Origin: Nonomuraea coxensis DSM 45129 | Lineage (GTDB): Bacteria > Actinomycetota > Actinomycetes > Streptosporangiales > Streptosporangiaceae | Length of the DNA stretch: 64,000 nucleotides | Reading direction: 5' to 3' | Assembly (NCBI RefSeq): GCF_019397265.1 | Contig: NZ_CP068985.1 | Span: forward strand, 4,568,501-4,632,500 | Part shown: piece by piece, positions 13,712-22,583 of the stretch | Layout of the letters: every line of letters starts with the position of its first letter | Position numbering within the stretch: position 1 is the stretch's first letter | Position numbers and translations under genes: made by a program | Notes under the pieces: generated by a model | What the model was told of the DNA's origin: nothing | Seen by the model: the letters and a program-made list of their open reading frames with translations, nothing else | Databases searched by the model: none

Positions 13712-14653
13712 ATGAACGAGCGCAGGGGCGCGACGGCGGGCACAGCCGGGCCGATGGCCGGTGACGGCCGGATGGACCTGGCCACCGAGGCATTCATCGC
13801 CCACCGCAGCCTGCTGTTCACCGTTGCCTACGAGATGCTCGGCTCCGCGGCCGACGCCGAGGACGCCCTGCAGGAGGCCTGGCTGCGGTGGGTCAGGATC
13901 GACCTCGGGCAGGTGTCCGATCAGCGCGCCTACCTGGTACGCATCGTCACCCGGCGCTCGCTGGACCGGCTGCGCGTCAGGAAGCGCCGTAAGGAGGCGT
14001 ACGTCGGCCCGTGGCTTCCCGAGCCCCTGCTCACCGCTCCGGACGTGGCCGAGGACGTCGAGCTGGCCGAGAGCGTGTCGATGGCGCTGATGCTCGTCCT
14101 GGAGACGCTGTCGCCGACCGAGCGGGCCGTGTTCGTGCTGCGTGAGGTCTTCGACATCGGCTACGAGGAGATCGCGGCGGCCGTCGGCAAGACGCAGGCG
14201 ACCGTGCGCCAGATCGCGCACCGGGCCCGCCGGCACGTCGATGCCCGGCGGCCTCGCGAGGCGGTCTCCCCGGGCCAGGCCCGGGCGGCTGTGGAGTGCT
14301 TTCGGCGCGCGCTCGAAACCAGGGACCTGCAAGGTCTGCTCGATGTGCTCGCGCCCGAGGTCGTCCTGGTGAGCGACGGCGGCGGCGTCAAGCAGGCCGT
14401 GCCGCGGCCGATCACCGGCGCCGGCAAGGTGGCCCGCATGATCGTCAGCGGCCTCGGCAAGGCCCAGGTCGTGCTCACCAGCGAGCCCACCGTGGTCAAC
14501 GGCAACCCGGGGCTCGTTCTCCGCGTCAACGGCGAGATCGACGGCGTCATAGCGGTCCGGGTCGAGGACGCCCGCATCTCCGGCCTGTACTACGTCCGCA
14601 ACCCGCGCAAGCTGACCCGCATCGCGGCCGAGACCCCGCTCACGCTGAAGTGA
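13712..14653 (+). CDS. ECF41-family sigma factor with SnoaL-like C-terminal domain
   Basis: A 313-residue sigma factor. Region 2 (residues 30-95, AADAEDALQEAWLRW) and region 4 (residues 130-185, LSPTERAVFVLREVFDIGYE) are followed by a SnoaL/NTF2-like domain (residues 195-305) that ends in YYVRNPRKL, the conserved NPxKL motif of ECF41. In this group the fused C-terminal domain replaces the anti-sigma factor and modulates activity. The start at 13712 has AGGAG six bases upstream. An ATG at 13673 in the same frame would give a leaderless form from the ECF41 promoter. The divergent SDR gene is the likely target. Confidence 0.92.
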   Translation: MNERRGATAGTAGPMAGDGRMDLATEAFIAHRSLLFTVAYEMLGSAADAEDALQEAWLRWVRIDLGQVSDQRAYLVRIVTRRSLDRLRVRKRRKEAYVGPWLPEPLLTAPDVAEDVELAESVSMALMLVLETLSPTERAVFVLREVFDIGYEEIAAAVGKTQATVRQIAHRARRHVDARRPREAVSPGQARAAVECFRRALETRDLQGLLDVLAPEVVLVSDGGGVKQAVPRPITGAGKVARMIVSGLGKAQVVLTSEPTVVNGNPGLVLRVNGEIDGVIAVRVEDARISGLYYVRNPRKLTRIAAETPLTLK

Positions 14654-14779
14654 CCCTTCACCGGCGACCACCACTGGACCGACAGCGGCGCCGTCGCCGA
14701 CTTGGCCGCACACCGCGTCCGGTTTCATCCCGGGCGGCCCGTACACATTCGGGCCAGATCCTCTACCAGGAGGTCATTC

Positions 14780-15965
14780 ATGACGAACAGCGTTGCCGGC
14801 GAACTCGCCGACCTGGAACTGCCGGTCGAGCGTGGTTGCCCGTTAGCCCCGCCCGCCGCCTACGAACGGCTGCGCGAGCAGGCGCCGATCAGCAAGATCC
14901 GCCTGGCCGGCGGCGGCGAGGCGTGGTGGGTGTCCGGGCATGAGGAAGCCCGGGCCGTCCTCGCCGACCCCCGCTTCTCCTCCGACAAGCGCAAGGACGG
15001 CTGGCCGCTCTTCACCCTGGACGCGGCGACCTTGCAGCAGCTCCGCAGCCTGCCGCCGTTGATGCTCAGCATGGACGGCGCCGAACACGCCGCGGCGCGC
15101 CGGGCGGTGATCGGCGAGTTCACCGTGAGGCGGCTGGCCTCGCTGCGCCCGCGGATCCAGGGCATCGTCGACCACTTCATCGACGACATGCTCGCCACCG
15201 GCCGGCAGCCGGTCGACCTGGTACGGGCGCTGTCCCTGCCGGTGCCCTCCTTGGTGATCTGCGAGCTGCTCGGCGTCCCCTACGCCGACCACGACTTCTT
15301 CCAAGGTCGTACCTCCGTGCTGGTACGCCGGACCTCCCTGGAGGACCGGCAGCGAGCCTTCGCCGAACTGCGCGCCTACCTCGACGACCTGATCATCCGC
15401 AAGGAGTCCGAACCCGGCGACGACCTGTTCAGCCGGCAGATCGCCCGGCAACGCCGGACGGGCGCCCTCGATCACGAGAGCCTGGTAAGCCTGGCCTTCC
15501 TGCTGCTGACCGCCGGACAAGACCCCCATGGCCGTGGAGGAACTGCTGCGCTACTTCGCCATCGCCGACGGGGTCACCTCCCGGCTGACCACCGAGGACG
15601 TGGAGATCGGCGGGGCGAGCATCGGGGCCGGTGAAGGCGTCATCGTCTCGACCCTGTCGGCCAACTGGGACCCGGCGGCGTTCAAGGATCCGGCCGAACT
15701 GGACGTCGAGCGCGGCGCCCGCCACCACCTGGCCTTCGGGTTCGGCCCGCACCAGTGCCTCGGCCAGAACCTGGCCAGGATGGAGCTGCAGATCGTCTTC
15801 GACACGCTGTTCCGTCGCATCCCCACCCTGCGGCTCGCCGCGCCGGCCGAGGACCTGCCGTTCAAGAGCGACGCCGTCATCTACGGCATGCACGAACTCC
15901 CGGTCACCTGGAGCCAAGGCGAACGGAGCCACCGCCACTCACCGGTCCGACGCGAGGACGACTGA
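14780..15965 (+). pseudogene. Cytochrome P450 broken by an internal deletion
   Basis: An intact P450 N-terminal part (about 250 residues from the ATG at 14780, with ribosome binding site CCAGGAGG) reaches the I-helix as LLLTAGQD. It then loses phase near 15525. The rest continues in another frame from 15528 with the K-helix EELLR, the heme loop FGFGPHQCLGQNLA and a normal C-terminus. Compared with the intact P450 at 36779, about 30 residues are missing: the oxygen-activating AGxxTT threonine segment and the J helix. The product cannot be a working monooxygenase. The reading frame on both sides is otherwise clean, so the loss looks recent. Confidence 0.85.
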
Positions 15966-16030
15966 GCGCCACCACGCCCCGGTCGCCCTTAGGTGTCGCC
16001 ACCACGCCCCGGTCGCGCCACGGTGTCGCG
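15966..16030 (+). repeat. Two-copy tandem repeat of about 31 bases
   Basis: CGCCACCACGCCCCGGTCGC occurs twice, with starts 31 bases apart, and a GGTGTCGC piece separates and follows the copies. It fills the start of the 219-base gap between the broken P450 and the metallopeptidase gene. Nothing else is evident in that gap apart from the leader of the peptidase gene. Confidence 0.6.
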
Positions 16031-16184
16031 GCGAGGTGAAAGTTTCAGGGAGAAGCCGCAGGTCGGTCGTCGCCGCGTCCGCGTGCCGGTTGACGCCCGA
16101 CCGGTGGCGTGCGATCAAAGCTCGCACGGGACGACGGAGTCGCGTATCAGGGCATGTTAGCGCTACCAAAGGGGACCCGATCCT

Positions 16185-17435
16185 ATGAGACGCCTGGCCA
16201 TCCTGCCCCTCCTGCTGCTCACGACGTTACTTCTCCCGCTCCGGCAGGCCGCGGCGGACACCAACGTGGCCCGCTCGGCCACCCCGACGGCGTCCTACAC
16301 CTCGCCGTGGGAGAGCGTGGCGGCGATCAACGACGGCATCGACCCGTCACGGTCGAACGACACCGTCAACCGCCGCTGGGGCACCTGGCCGCAGACCGGC
16401 AGCCAGTGGGCCGAGCTGACCTGGGCGTCGGCGCGGACCCTGCGTTCGGCCGACGTCTACTTCTTCGACGACGGCGGCGGCGTGCGCGTCCCGGCGTCCT
16501 GGAAGCTCCAGTACTGGACCGGCAGCGCCTACGCCGACATCTCCGCCTCCTACCCGGTGGCCGCCGACACCTACAACACCGCGTCCTTCGCCCAGGTCAG
16601 CACCACCCGCCTGCGGGTCGTGCTCCAGAGCGGCCAGGCGTCGGTGGGGCTGCTGGAGGTGCGCGCGTTCACGCCGGACTCCGGCGGCGGCCCGAGCGGC
16701 TGGAACCCGCCCGCCTCCCTCGTCACCCCGCTCGACGAGGTCTGGCGGCACGTCGAGTCGACCTATTCCAACCTGTACGGGTTCCGCAACTACGGCTGGG
16801 ACCAGGTCATGGCCAACCGCGGCTCCGTCAACTACTGCGTCCGCTGGGACTCCAGCGCGACCGTGACCGCCGCCCAGCGTGACCAGATCCACGCCGCGCT
16901 GGCCCGCCAGTTCAAGAAGTGGATGGACGTCATGGCCGGCCACAACGACTGGCCGTACGCGGACGTGCCGCTCAAGGTCGTCGGCTGGGCCGTGCGCGAC
17001 CGCGCCCAGCTCCAGTGGAGCGACACCAGCGTGGACGTCTACGTCAACAACATCCGCGAGAACGCGCCCCAGTGCGCGGAGCCGTGCGGCCGCTTCTTCA
17101 ACCAGGGCGGCACCTATCCGAACTGCCCGGGCGGCGCGTCCCACCACTACGACATGTCGCTGTGGCTGACCGCCGGGTTCTCCGGGGGAGCGGGCGGCGA
17201 CTGGGGGCAGCGGGTCGGCAGCGAGTACTACATGTCCAACCTGAACACCGCCGACATGCACATCCTGCTGCACGAGATCGGCCACTCGTTCGGGCTGGAC
17301 GACTTCTACGACTGGACGCCGACCGGCGTGTGCTGCTTCCTCATGAAGGCGGGCAGCGCGACGTCGATCACGGACTTCGACGCGTGGATGTTCCGTGACT
17401 GGTGGCGTCACTTGAAGAGCCGCTACGGGCTGTGA
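16185..17435 (+). CDS. Secreted discoidin-domain zinc metallopeptidase
   Basis: A 416-residue exported protein. It has a Sec signal peptide (residues 1-24, basic start then a Leu-rich core, cleavage after AAA), an F5/8 type C/discoidin-like beta-sandwich (about residues 25-165, with the RWGTWPQTGSQWAELTWA strand), a Ser/Gly linker, and a catalytic domain of about 235 residues. That domain contains His363-Glu364-x-x-His367-SFGLDD, with Asp373 as probable third ligand, followed by a Met-turn-like CFLMKAG. The HExxHxxGxxD arrangement is that of snapalysin-like and related small zinc proteases of actinomycetes. The discoidin part would target glycans or cell walls. Four to six cysteines in the catalytic part could form disulfides. 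Confidence 0.88.
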   Translation: MRRLAILPLLLLTTLLLPLRQAAADTNVARSATPTASYTSPWESVAAINDGIDPSRSNDTVNRRWGTWPQTGSQWAELTWASARTLRSADVYFFDDGGGVRVPASWKLQYWTGSAYADISASYPVAADTYNTASFAQVSTTRLRVVLQSGQASVGLLEVRAFTPDSGGGPSGWNPPASLVTPLDEVWRHVESTYSNLYGFRNYGWDQVMANRGSVNYCVRWDSSATVTAAQRDQIHAALARQFKKWMDVMAGHNDWPYADVPLKVVGWAVRDRAQLQWSDTSVDVYVNNIRENAPQCAEPCGRFFNQGGTYPNCPGGASHHYDMSLWLTAGFSGGAGGDWGQRVGSEYYMSNLNTADMHILLHEIGHSFGLDDFYDWTPTGVCCFLMKAGSATSITDFDAWMFRDWWRHLKSRYGL

Positions 17436-18015
17436 CCGCCGCCACCAGGGCCGCGACGGGTGCCACGACGAGGGCGAGGAGGACGGTCAGCAGCGCCAGC
17501 AGGTACGGGCCGCTCTGCGTGCTGTGGTCGTAGGCCCGGGGCCCGACCGCCGCGTAGACGGACCAGACGAGGAGGGGCCCGACCAGGCCCGCGGCCAGGC
17601 CCGGCCCCGGCCTCGCGGCCCGCCGCGCCGCCCGGGCGGCGGCCACCGCCACGACGGCCAGCGACGCCGGCAGGAGCAGCAGGTCCACCACGTTCTCGAC
17701 GGCCTCCGGCCAGACGTCCGGCGGCATCCGGCCGAGGGGGTACAGCACGACGAAGCACACCAGCCCCCATCCCGCCTCCGGCCGCCGCAGCGCGACCGCT
17801 CCGGCGGCCACCGACGCCAGCACGACCGACGCGGCCGGGTACCACAGGGCGGAGGTGACGTCCCGATACCAGCCGGGCCCGTCGTAGGGGTGGTAGTCGG
17901 TCCACAGCGTCATCCCGAGCGCCCGGGCGGCGACGAGCTGCCCCGCCGCGAGCGCCGCGCCCGCCACGGCGGCCACCGCCACCGCCGCCGGTGAGGGCCG
18001 CGCGCCCAGCGGCAC
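17368..18015 (-). CDS. Multi-pass membrane protein, possibly frameshifted at its N-terminus
   Basis: A 215-residue protein with about five hydrophobic helices. The GTG at 18015 is the first usable start in this frame. A plausible N-terminus (Met-Pro-Asn-Val followed by a hydrophobic helix) is encoded at 18073-18016 in a different frame, so the true gene may be about 240 residues and carry a one-base frameshift near 18010. Its 3' end overlaps the convergent metallopeptidase gene by 68 bases, and the last 20 residues are probably read-through. The family is not recognised. It could be cotranscribed with the Gfo/ThuA pair upstream. Confidence 0.55.
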   Translation of the reverse strand: MPLGARPSPAAVAVAAVAGAALAAGQLVAARALGMTLWTDYHPYDGPGWYRDVTSALWYPAASVVLASVAAGAVALRRPEAGWGLVCFVVLYPLGRMPPDVWPEAVENVVDLLLLPASLAVVAVAAARAARRAARPGPGLAAGLVGPLLVWSVYAAVGPRAYDHSTQSGPYLLALLTVLLALVVAPVAALVAAVTARSGSSSDATSHGTSTRRSP

Positions 18016-18095
18016 GTGCCGCCAGCGCGGGCGCCACCAGCCCGGCGACGAGCACGGCCCGTACGTTCGGCATCCGCCCACCCAACCACATCGGG

Positions 18096-19142
18096 CTAGA
18101 CCGTGACAGGCGTACGCATCCCGGTGCGGGCGGACTCCAGGGCCGCCGTCACCATGGCCAGGCTGCGGATGTTGTCGTGGCACTCGCCCTGCGGCGCCCG
18201 CCCGGTGCGCAGGCCCGTCACGAACTCCTCCAGCCCTTCGGCGAGCCCGCCGAAGCGGCGGCGCCGCTCCGGGTAGGGGTCGTCCTCGCGTTTGTGGGCC
18301 CGTACGACCTCGCCCTTGGCCGGTTCGGCCACCGGGTCGCCCTCGCCGTCCCACAGGGCGGTGCCGCGGGTGCCGGCCGCCCGCCAGGAGCCGGTCCACG
18401 ACGTCGGCGGGCCGGGCGCCGACCAGCTCCCGGTGAAGGTGTAGCGCAGCCCGCCGGTCATCTCGAAGATCGCCGTCGCCGAGCACGCGCCCGGGTACCA
18501 GGTCCACGCCGGCCGGAACGATTCGCAGTACACCGCCACCGGATCGGCGCCCGACACCGCCCGCGCCGCGTCGAACAGGTGGATCGCCATGTCCTGCAGC
18601 AGCGGGTGCTCCAGCGTGGACAGGAACGCCGCCCCCCGGTACGGGATGAAGAACTCCGACGTCATCATCCCGAGCGGCCCCAGTTCGCCCACGGTGCGCC
18701 GGTAGGCGACCAGGCCGCGCAGGTGGCGGCGGTTCTGGCTGACGGCGAACAGCCGCCGGGACTCGTCGGCGGCGCGCACCATGGCGCGCGCCTCGTCCAG
18801 GGTGACCGCCATCGGCTTCTCGCTCAGCACCGACACGCCGCGGCGCAGCGCCGTCACCGTCACCTCGTGGTGGGCCTGCGGCACGGTGCAGTTGACGATG
18901 AAGTCGGGCTCCTCGCCGTCGAGCAGCGAGGTCAGGGACGTGCCCGTAGGCAGGTCGTCCAGGCCCAGGGCGCGGGCGGCGGCGCGGGCCCGTCCGGGCG
19001 CCACGTCCACCCAGCCGGCCAGCTCGACGCCGGGGTGGGCGAGCAGTTCGGGCGCCCACTGGCCGCCGATGAACCCGGCTCCGGCGATCACGGCGCGCAG
19101 CGGCCGGTCGGCGTCCACGGTCGCGAACGTCGCTGACGTCAT
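18096..19142 (-). CDS. Gfo/Idh/MocA-family NAD(P)-dependent oxidoreductase
   Basis: A 348-residue protein with an N-terminal Rossmann fold (GAGFIGGQW, residues 21-29), the family motif SEKPMAV near residue 113 that contributes the catalytic Lys, and a C-terminal alpha/beta domain with DMAIHLFDAAR. Family members oxidise or reduce sugars and inositols. It starts eight bases after the stop of the ThuA gene, so the two form an operon. Together they suggest metabolism of a carbohydrate or polyol, but the substrate is unknown. Confidence 0.9.
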   Translation of the reverse strand: MTSATFATVDADRPLRAVIAGAGFIGGQWAPELLAHPGVELAGWVDVAPGRARAAARALGLDDLPTGTSLTSLLDGEEPDFIVNCTVPQAHHEVTVTALRRGVSVLSEKPMAVTLDEARAMVRAADESRRLFAVSQNRRHLRGLVAYRRTVGELGPLGMMTSEFFIPYRGAAFLSTLEHPLLQDMAIHLFDAARAVSGADPVAVYCESFRPAWTWYPGACSATAIFEMTGGLRYTFTGSWSAPGPPTSWTGSWRAAGTRGTALWDGEGDPVAEPAKGEVVRAHKREDDPYPERRRRFGGLAEGLEEFVTGLRTGRAPQGECHDNIRSLAMVTAALESARTGMRTPVTV

Positions 19143-19150
19143 CGTGCCCC

Positions 19151-19906
19151 CTACCAGGTGATCGGGGTGTGGGCGTTCTGGAGCGGCTCGCCGGTCCCGG
19201 CGTCCGGGGCGGCCCACAGGACCGCGTTGGCCAGCACCCGCCGTACGTCCGGATGGTGGTAGACCGGGTAGTTCTGGTCGCCGGGGCTGAAGTAGAAGAC
19301 GCGGCCGAGGCCGCGGCGGTAGCAGCAGCCGCTGCGGAACACCTCGCCGCCGGCGAAGCCGCTGACGAAGACCAGCTCGTCGGGCTGGGGGATGCCGAAC
19401 GGCTCGCCGTAGGTCTCCTGCGCGTCGATGACCAGCGGGTGGGGGACGCCGCGGGCGATCGGGTGGCCGGGGGAGACCGTCCAGACCAGCTCGCGTTCGC
19501 CGTAGTCACGCCAGTTGAGGGTGCACGTGGTGCCCATGAGGGTGCGGAAGATCTTGGAGTAGTGGCCGGAGTGCAGCACGAGCAGGCCCATGCCGCCGAG
19601 GACGCGGCGCCGTACGCGGTCGACGACCTTGTCGTCCACCTCCTCGTGGGCCATGTGTCCCCACCAGGTGAGCACGTCGGTGGAGGCGAGGGTCTCGTCG
19701 GTGAGCCCGTGCTCGGGCTCCTCCAGTACGGCGGTGCGGACCCGTACCCGGTCGCCCAGCGTCTCGCGCAGCCCGTCGGCGATGGCGCCGTGGATGCCGG
19801 TGGGGTAGCGGCGGCGTACCTCCTCCTCGCGCGGCTCGTGGTAGTTCTCGCTCCAGACGGTGACGTTGAGCGGGACATCGGCTGGGGGCAGGACGTGGGG
19901 CGCCAT
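19151..19906 (-). CDS. ThuA-domain (trehalose utilisation type) protein
   Basis: A 251-residue class-I glutamine-amidotransferase-like protein of the ThuA family. It shows VTVWSENYHEP at the first strand, DVLTWWGHMAH, the LVLHSGHYSK nucleophile-elbow region (with Ser/His rather than Cys) and the C-terminal GRVFYFSPGDQNYPVYHHPDV. Pairs of ThuA and Gfo/Idh/MocA genes are common in sugar-uptake and sugar-oxidation operons. It is the first gene of the two-gene unit. The enzymatic activity of ThuA proteins is poorly defined, with keto-sugar and trehalose derivatives proposed as substrates. Confidence 0.88.
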   Translation of the reverse strand: MAPHVLPPADVPLNVTVWSENYHEPREEEVRRRYPTGIHGAIADGLRETLGDRVRVRTAVLEEPEHGLTDETLASTDVLTWWGHMAHEEVDDKVVDRVRRRVLGGMGLLVLHSGHYSKIFRTLMGTTCTLNWRDYGERELVWTVSPGHPIARGVPHPLVIDAQETYGEPFGIPQPDELVFVSGFAGGEVFRSGCCYRRGLGRVFYFSPGDQNYPVYHHPDVRRVLANAVLWAAPDAGTGEPLQNAHTPITW

Positions 19907-19973
19907 CCGTTTCCTTCCGGTCGTCGGTCGTCGCCCCTGTTCCTCCCCCGCCGCCCCCGTACCGGAACTAGTG

Positions 19974-19988
19974 ATCTACATTGTAAAG
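19974..19988. promoter_or_regulatory. 15-base element ATCTACATTGTAAAG, copy 2
   Basis: Identical to the copy at 12673-12687. Here it lies in the divergent gap between the ThuA operon and the SigG-type sigma gene, a normal place for an operator. The core TACA-T-TGTA is a perfect palindrome, as expected of a TetR-family site. Confidence 0.55.
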
Positions 19989-20073
19989 GGCATGCGGCTT
20001 TACCGATCAGAAATCCTCTGCCACATCGTCAGACCTGTCAGCCCTGTCGCACCTGTGGAAGGATTGACGACCC

Positions 20074-21081
20074 ATGACCGACGCCAGACTGCCGGGCGCC
20101 GACGAGGCCGCGTTCATCGCGGCGGTCCGCTCAGGCGACCCGGAGCGGTTCGCGCGCATCACCGAGCGCCACCGGCGCGAGCTGCAGGTGCACTGCTACC
20201 GGATGCTCGCGAACTACGAGGACGCCCAGGACCTGACGCAGGAGACGTTCCTGCGGGCGTGGAACAAGCGTGAGTCGTTCAAGGGCCACGCGACCCCGCG
20301 GACCTGGCTGTACCGGATCGCGACGAACGCCTGCCTCGACTTCCTGGAGAAGCGCAAAGACCGCGCGCCCCTCCCGTCCGGGCTGCCGGGCCCCGGCTTC
20401 GAGGTGCTGTACCTGCAGCCGTACCCCGACCGGATGCTCCCCGAGGACCCGCAGGAGTCGGTGGTGGCGCGGGAGACGATCGAGCTGGCGTTCATCGTCG
20501 CCGTCCAGCACCTGCCGCCCCGGCAGCGGGCGGTGTTCGTCCTGCGCGACGTCCTCGGCTGGCCGGCGTCGAAAGCCGCCGAGGCCCTGGAGCTGACCGT
20601 CGCCTCGGTGACCAGCGCACTGCAGCGGGCCCGTGTGACGATGCGCGAGCAGCTGCCCGGCCGCCGCCTCGACTGGCGGAGCCCCGCCACCCACGAGCTG
20701 TCGGACGACGAGCGCGGCGTGGTGAGGTCGTACATCGACGCCCATGAGCGCAACGACCTCGACGGGCTGACGTCGCTGCTGCGCGACGACCTGCGCTTCG
20801 TGATGCTGCCCGAGCGGGGCACCTTGGTCATGACGGCCAAGGACGCGGTGGACGGCTGGGTCTCCGGAGGGCTCTTCCAGCGCGGGCGCGACGACTGGCG
20901 CTGTGTCACCACGACGGTCAACCGCATGCCTGCCGCCGCGCTGTACCTCCGCACCCCCGGCGACCTGGAGCACCGGCTGTTCACCATGGCGGTCCTGCAC
21001 GTCGTCGACGGGAAGATCGCCGAGCTCACCGGATTCGACGCCACCGGCAAACCCTGGCTGGGCCTGCCCCCCACCCTGTGA
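20074..21081 (+). CDS. SigG-type ECF sigma factor with SnoaL-like C-terminal domain
   Basis: A 335-residue sigma factor. Region 2 spans about residues 25-95 (YEDAQDLTQETFLRAWNK), region 4 about residues 145-200 (LPPRQRAVFVLRDVLGWPAS, TSALQRARVTMREQ), and a SnoaL/NTF2-like domain spans residues 215-330. The domain order and the PGPGFEVLYLQPYPD linker fit the TIGR02960/SigG group of actinobacterial sigma factors. The ATG at 20074 has GGAAGGA upstream. The palindrome ATCTACATTGTAAAG lies about 90 bases before the start. No anti-sigma gene is adjacent. Confidence 0.9.
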   Translation: MTDARLPGADEAAFIAAVRSGDPERFARITERHRRELQVHCYRMLANYEDAQDLTQETFLRAWNKRESFKGHATPRTWLYRIATNACLDFLEKRKDRAPLPSGLPGPGFEVLYLQPYPDRMLPEDPQESVVARETIELAFIVAVQHLPPRQRAVFVLRDVLGWPASKAAEALELTVASVTSALQRARVTMREQLPGRRLDWRSPATHELSDDERGVVRSYIDAHERNDLDGLTSLLRDDLRFVMLPERGTLVMTAKDAVDGWVSGGLFQRGRDDWRCVTTTVNRMPAAALYLRTPGDLEHRLFTMAVLHVVDGKIAELTGFDATGKPWLGLPPTL

Positions 21082-21086
21082 CGCAA

Positions 21087-21113
21087 GGGGCCAGGGAACC
21101 TTTCCCTGGCCCC
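21087..21113 (+). terminator. Bidirectional terminator hairpin between convergent genes
   Basis: A 12-base perfect stem, GGGGCCAGGGAA with TTCCCTGGCCCC, closes a 3-base loop. It sits between the stop of the sigma gene (21081) and the stop of the convergent DHFR-like gene (21118), and can serve both. Confidence 0.85.
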
Positions 21114-21117
21114 GTCC

Positions 21118-21684
21118 TCATCGTCTCGTCTCGTATCGGGTCAGCACCACGCCGCCGGGAAACGTCCGCGTCTCCACCAGGTTCAGGTTCACCCAGTTGT
21201 CCAGCGCCGTGAAGAACGGCGTGCCGCCGCCCACCAGGGCCGGGTGGCTGACCAGGGCGTACTCGTCGATCAGCCCGGCCCGCATGGCAGCGCCGGCGAG
21301 CGTTGCGCCGCCGATGCCCATCGGGCCGCCGTCCTCGGCCCTGAGCCGGGTGATCTCGGCGACGGCGTCGCCGGTGATCAGGCGGGTGTTCCAGTCGACC
21401 TTGTCGATCGTCGAGGAGAACACCACCTTCGGCGTGTCCCGCCAGTTCCGCGCGAACTCGATCTGCGCCGGGGTGGCGTCGGGCTGCTGGTCGCCGGTCG
21501 GCCAGGAGGAGCTCATCGTCTCCCACAGCTTGCGCCCGTACAGCGACAGCTCGTTCGCCTGTTCCTGGTCGAGCCACCACTGGAACAGCTCGTCGCTCGG
21601 CGGCCCGCTCCAGCCGATGTCGTCGCCGGTCGCGGCGATGTAGCCGTCCAGGGACATGTTCATGCCGAAGATCAGTTTCCGCAT
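21118..21684 (-). CDS. Dihydrofolate reductase/RibD C-terminal-family reductase
   Basis: A 188-residue NADPH-binding protein of the DHFR-like RibD C-terminal family. It shows KLIFGMNMSLDGYIAA at the N-terminus, LYGRKLWETM in the nucleotide region and MGIGGATLAGAAMRAGLIDEY near residue 130. Such stand-alone proteins are frequent in actinomycetes and are mostly not the housekeeping DHFR. The ATG at 21684 is preceded by an AAAGG-type ribosome binding site on the minus strand. The substrate is unknown. Confidence 0.88.
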   Translation of the reverse strand: MRKLIFGMNMSLDGYIAATGDDIGWSGPPSDELFQWWLDQEQANELSLYGRKLWETMSSSWPTGDQQPDATPAQIEFARNWRDTPKVVFSSTIDKVDWNTRLITGDAVAEITRLRAEDGGPMGIGGATLAGAAMRAGLIDEYALVSHPALVGGGTPFFTALDNWVNLNLVETRTFPGGVVLTRYETRR

Positions 21685-21893
21685 CGTGCCAGCCTTTCGT
21701 GAGGTGATCTGACACGTACAGACGGGTGCGGCGCGGAAACCTGATCGGTGTGCCGTCCGCCGTACGGGCAGCGGACGACGCACGATGCGCCTGCCCCCGT
21801 TCACTCGCGCCCGCCGCAGGCTTCTTGTGCGTCCGCGTAGTAGCCTGTCCACCGAAGCTATTTACTATGCACGTGGATAGGAGCGATGGGGGA

Positions 21894-22583
21894 GTGACGA
21901 CACCACCACCCGACGCCGAGGACCTGACCGCTCGCGCGCGGATCAGAGACGCGGCCCTGCGGCACTTCGGGGAGCAGGGCTTCGACAGGGCGACCACCCG
22001 GGCGATCGCCGAGACCGCGGGCGTCTCCCCGGGACTGCTGCGCCATCACTTCGGTTCCAAGCAGGCGTTGCGCGAGGCGTGCGACGCCCACCTGGTCAAG
22101 CTGATCACCAGGATCAACGAGCAGGCCAGTGCCGACACGGCCGCCGGCGGCGTGAACGGCGTCAACTACGTCGCGGCCTCCATGGCGGCTCTCGGGCCCT
22201 ACCAGCGATACCTGGCGCGCGCCCTGACCGAGGGATGGGCCGCGCCGGTGTTCGACGCGATGGTCCGGATGAGCGAGCAGTGGTACGCGCAGCTCGACGA
22301 GCGCCGCTCCGATCCCCCCTTCGCCGACCGCAAGGCCAGGGCGACGGTGGGCACGGCGATGGCCCTGGCCGTCGGGATCCTCCACGAGCACGTGTCCCGG
22401 GGGCTGGGTGCCGACGTGTCCAGCCCGGAGGGCGCCCACCTGCTCGCCCTGACCCTGCTCGACGTCTACTCCCACCCCTGGCTCAGCCCGGAGGAGGCCG
22501 CCGCCCACCGCGACGCCCTGGACAGGACCCGGGCACACGCCACAGCCCCACCGCGTTCGGCCGAGGAGCATCCCGATGAGTGA
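21894..22583 (+). CDS. TetR-family repressor of the adjacent ABC exporter
   Basis: A 229-residue TetR regulator with an N-terminal HTH (residues 12-58, GFDRATTRAIAETAGVSPGLLRHHFGSK) and a ligand-binding helical C-domain. The GTG at 21894 was chosen because AGGAG lies at 21879-21883. An in-frame ATG at 21867 has no ribosome binding site. The last 8 bases overlap the start of the ABC ATPase gene, so regulator and transporter form one operon. It probably represses itself and the exporter until a hydrophobic compound binds. Confidence 0.9.
   Translation: MTTPPPDAEDLTARARIRDAALRHFGEQGFDRATTRAIAETAGVSPGLLRHHFGSKQALREACDAHLVKLITRINEQASADTAAGGVNGVNYVAASMAALGPYQRYLARALTEGWAAPVFDAMVRMSEQWYAQLDERRSDPPFADRKARATVGTAMALAVGILHEHVSRGLGADVSSPEGAHLLALTLLDVYSHPWLSPEEAAAHRDALDRTRAHATAPPRSAEEHPDE

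Noticed and set aside
15966..16030. Possible CRISPR-like repeat
   Set aside because: Only two copies, directly adjacent, without spacers or cas genes. It is a simple tandem duplication.
17368..19878. 836-codon minus-strand frame across three genes
   Set aside because: Only its last part (from 18015) looks like a membrane protein. The rest is a shadow of the Gfo and ThuA genes.
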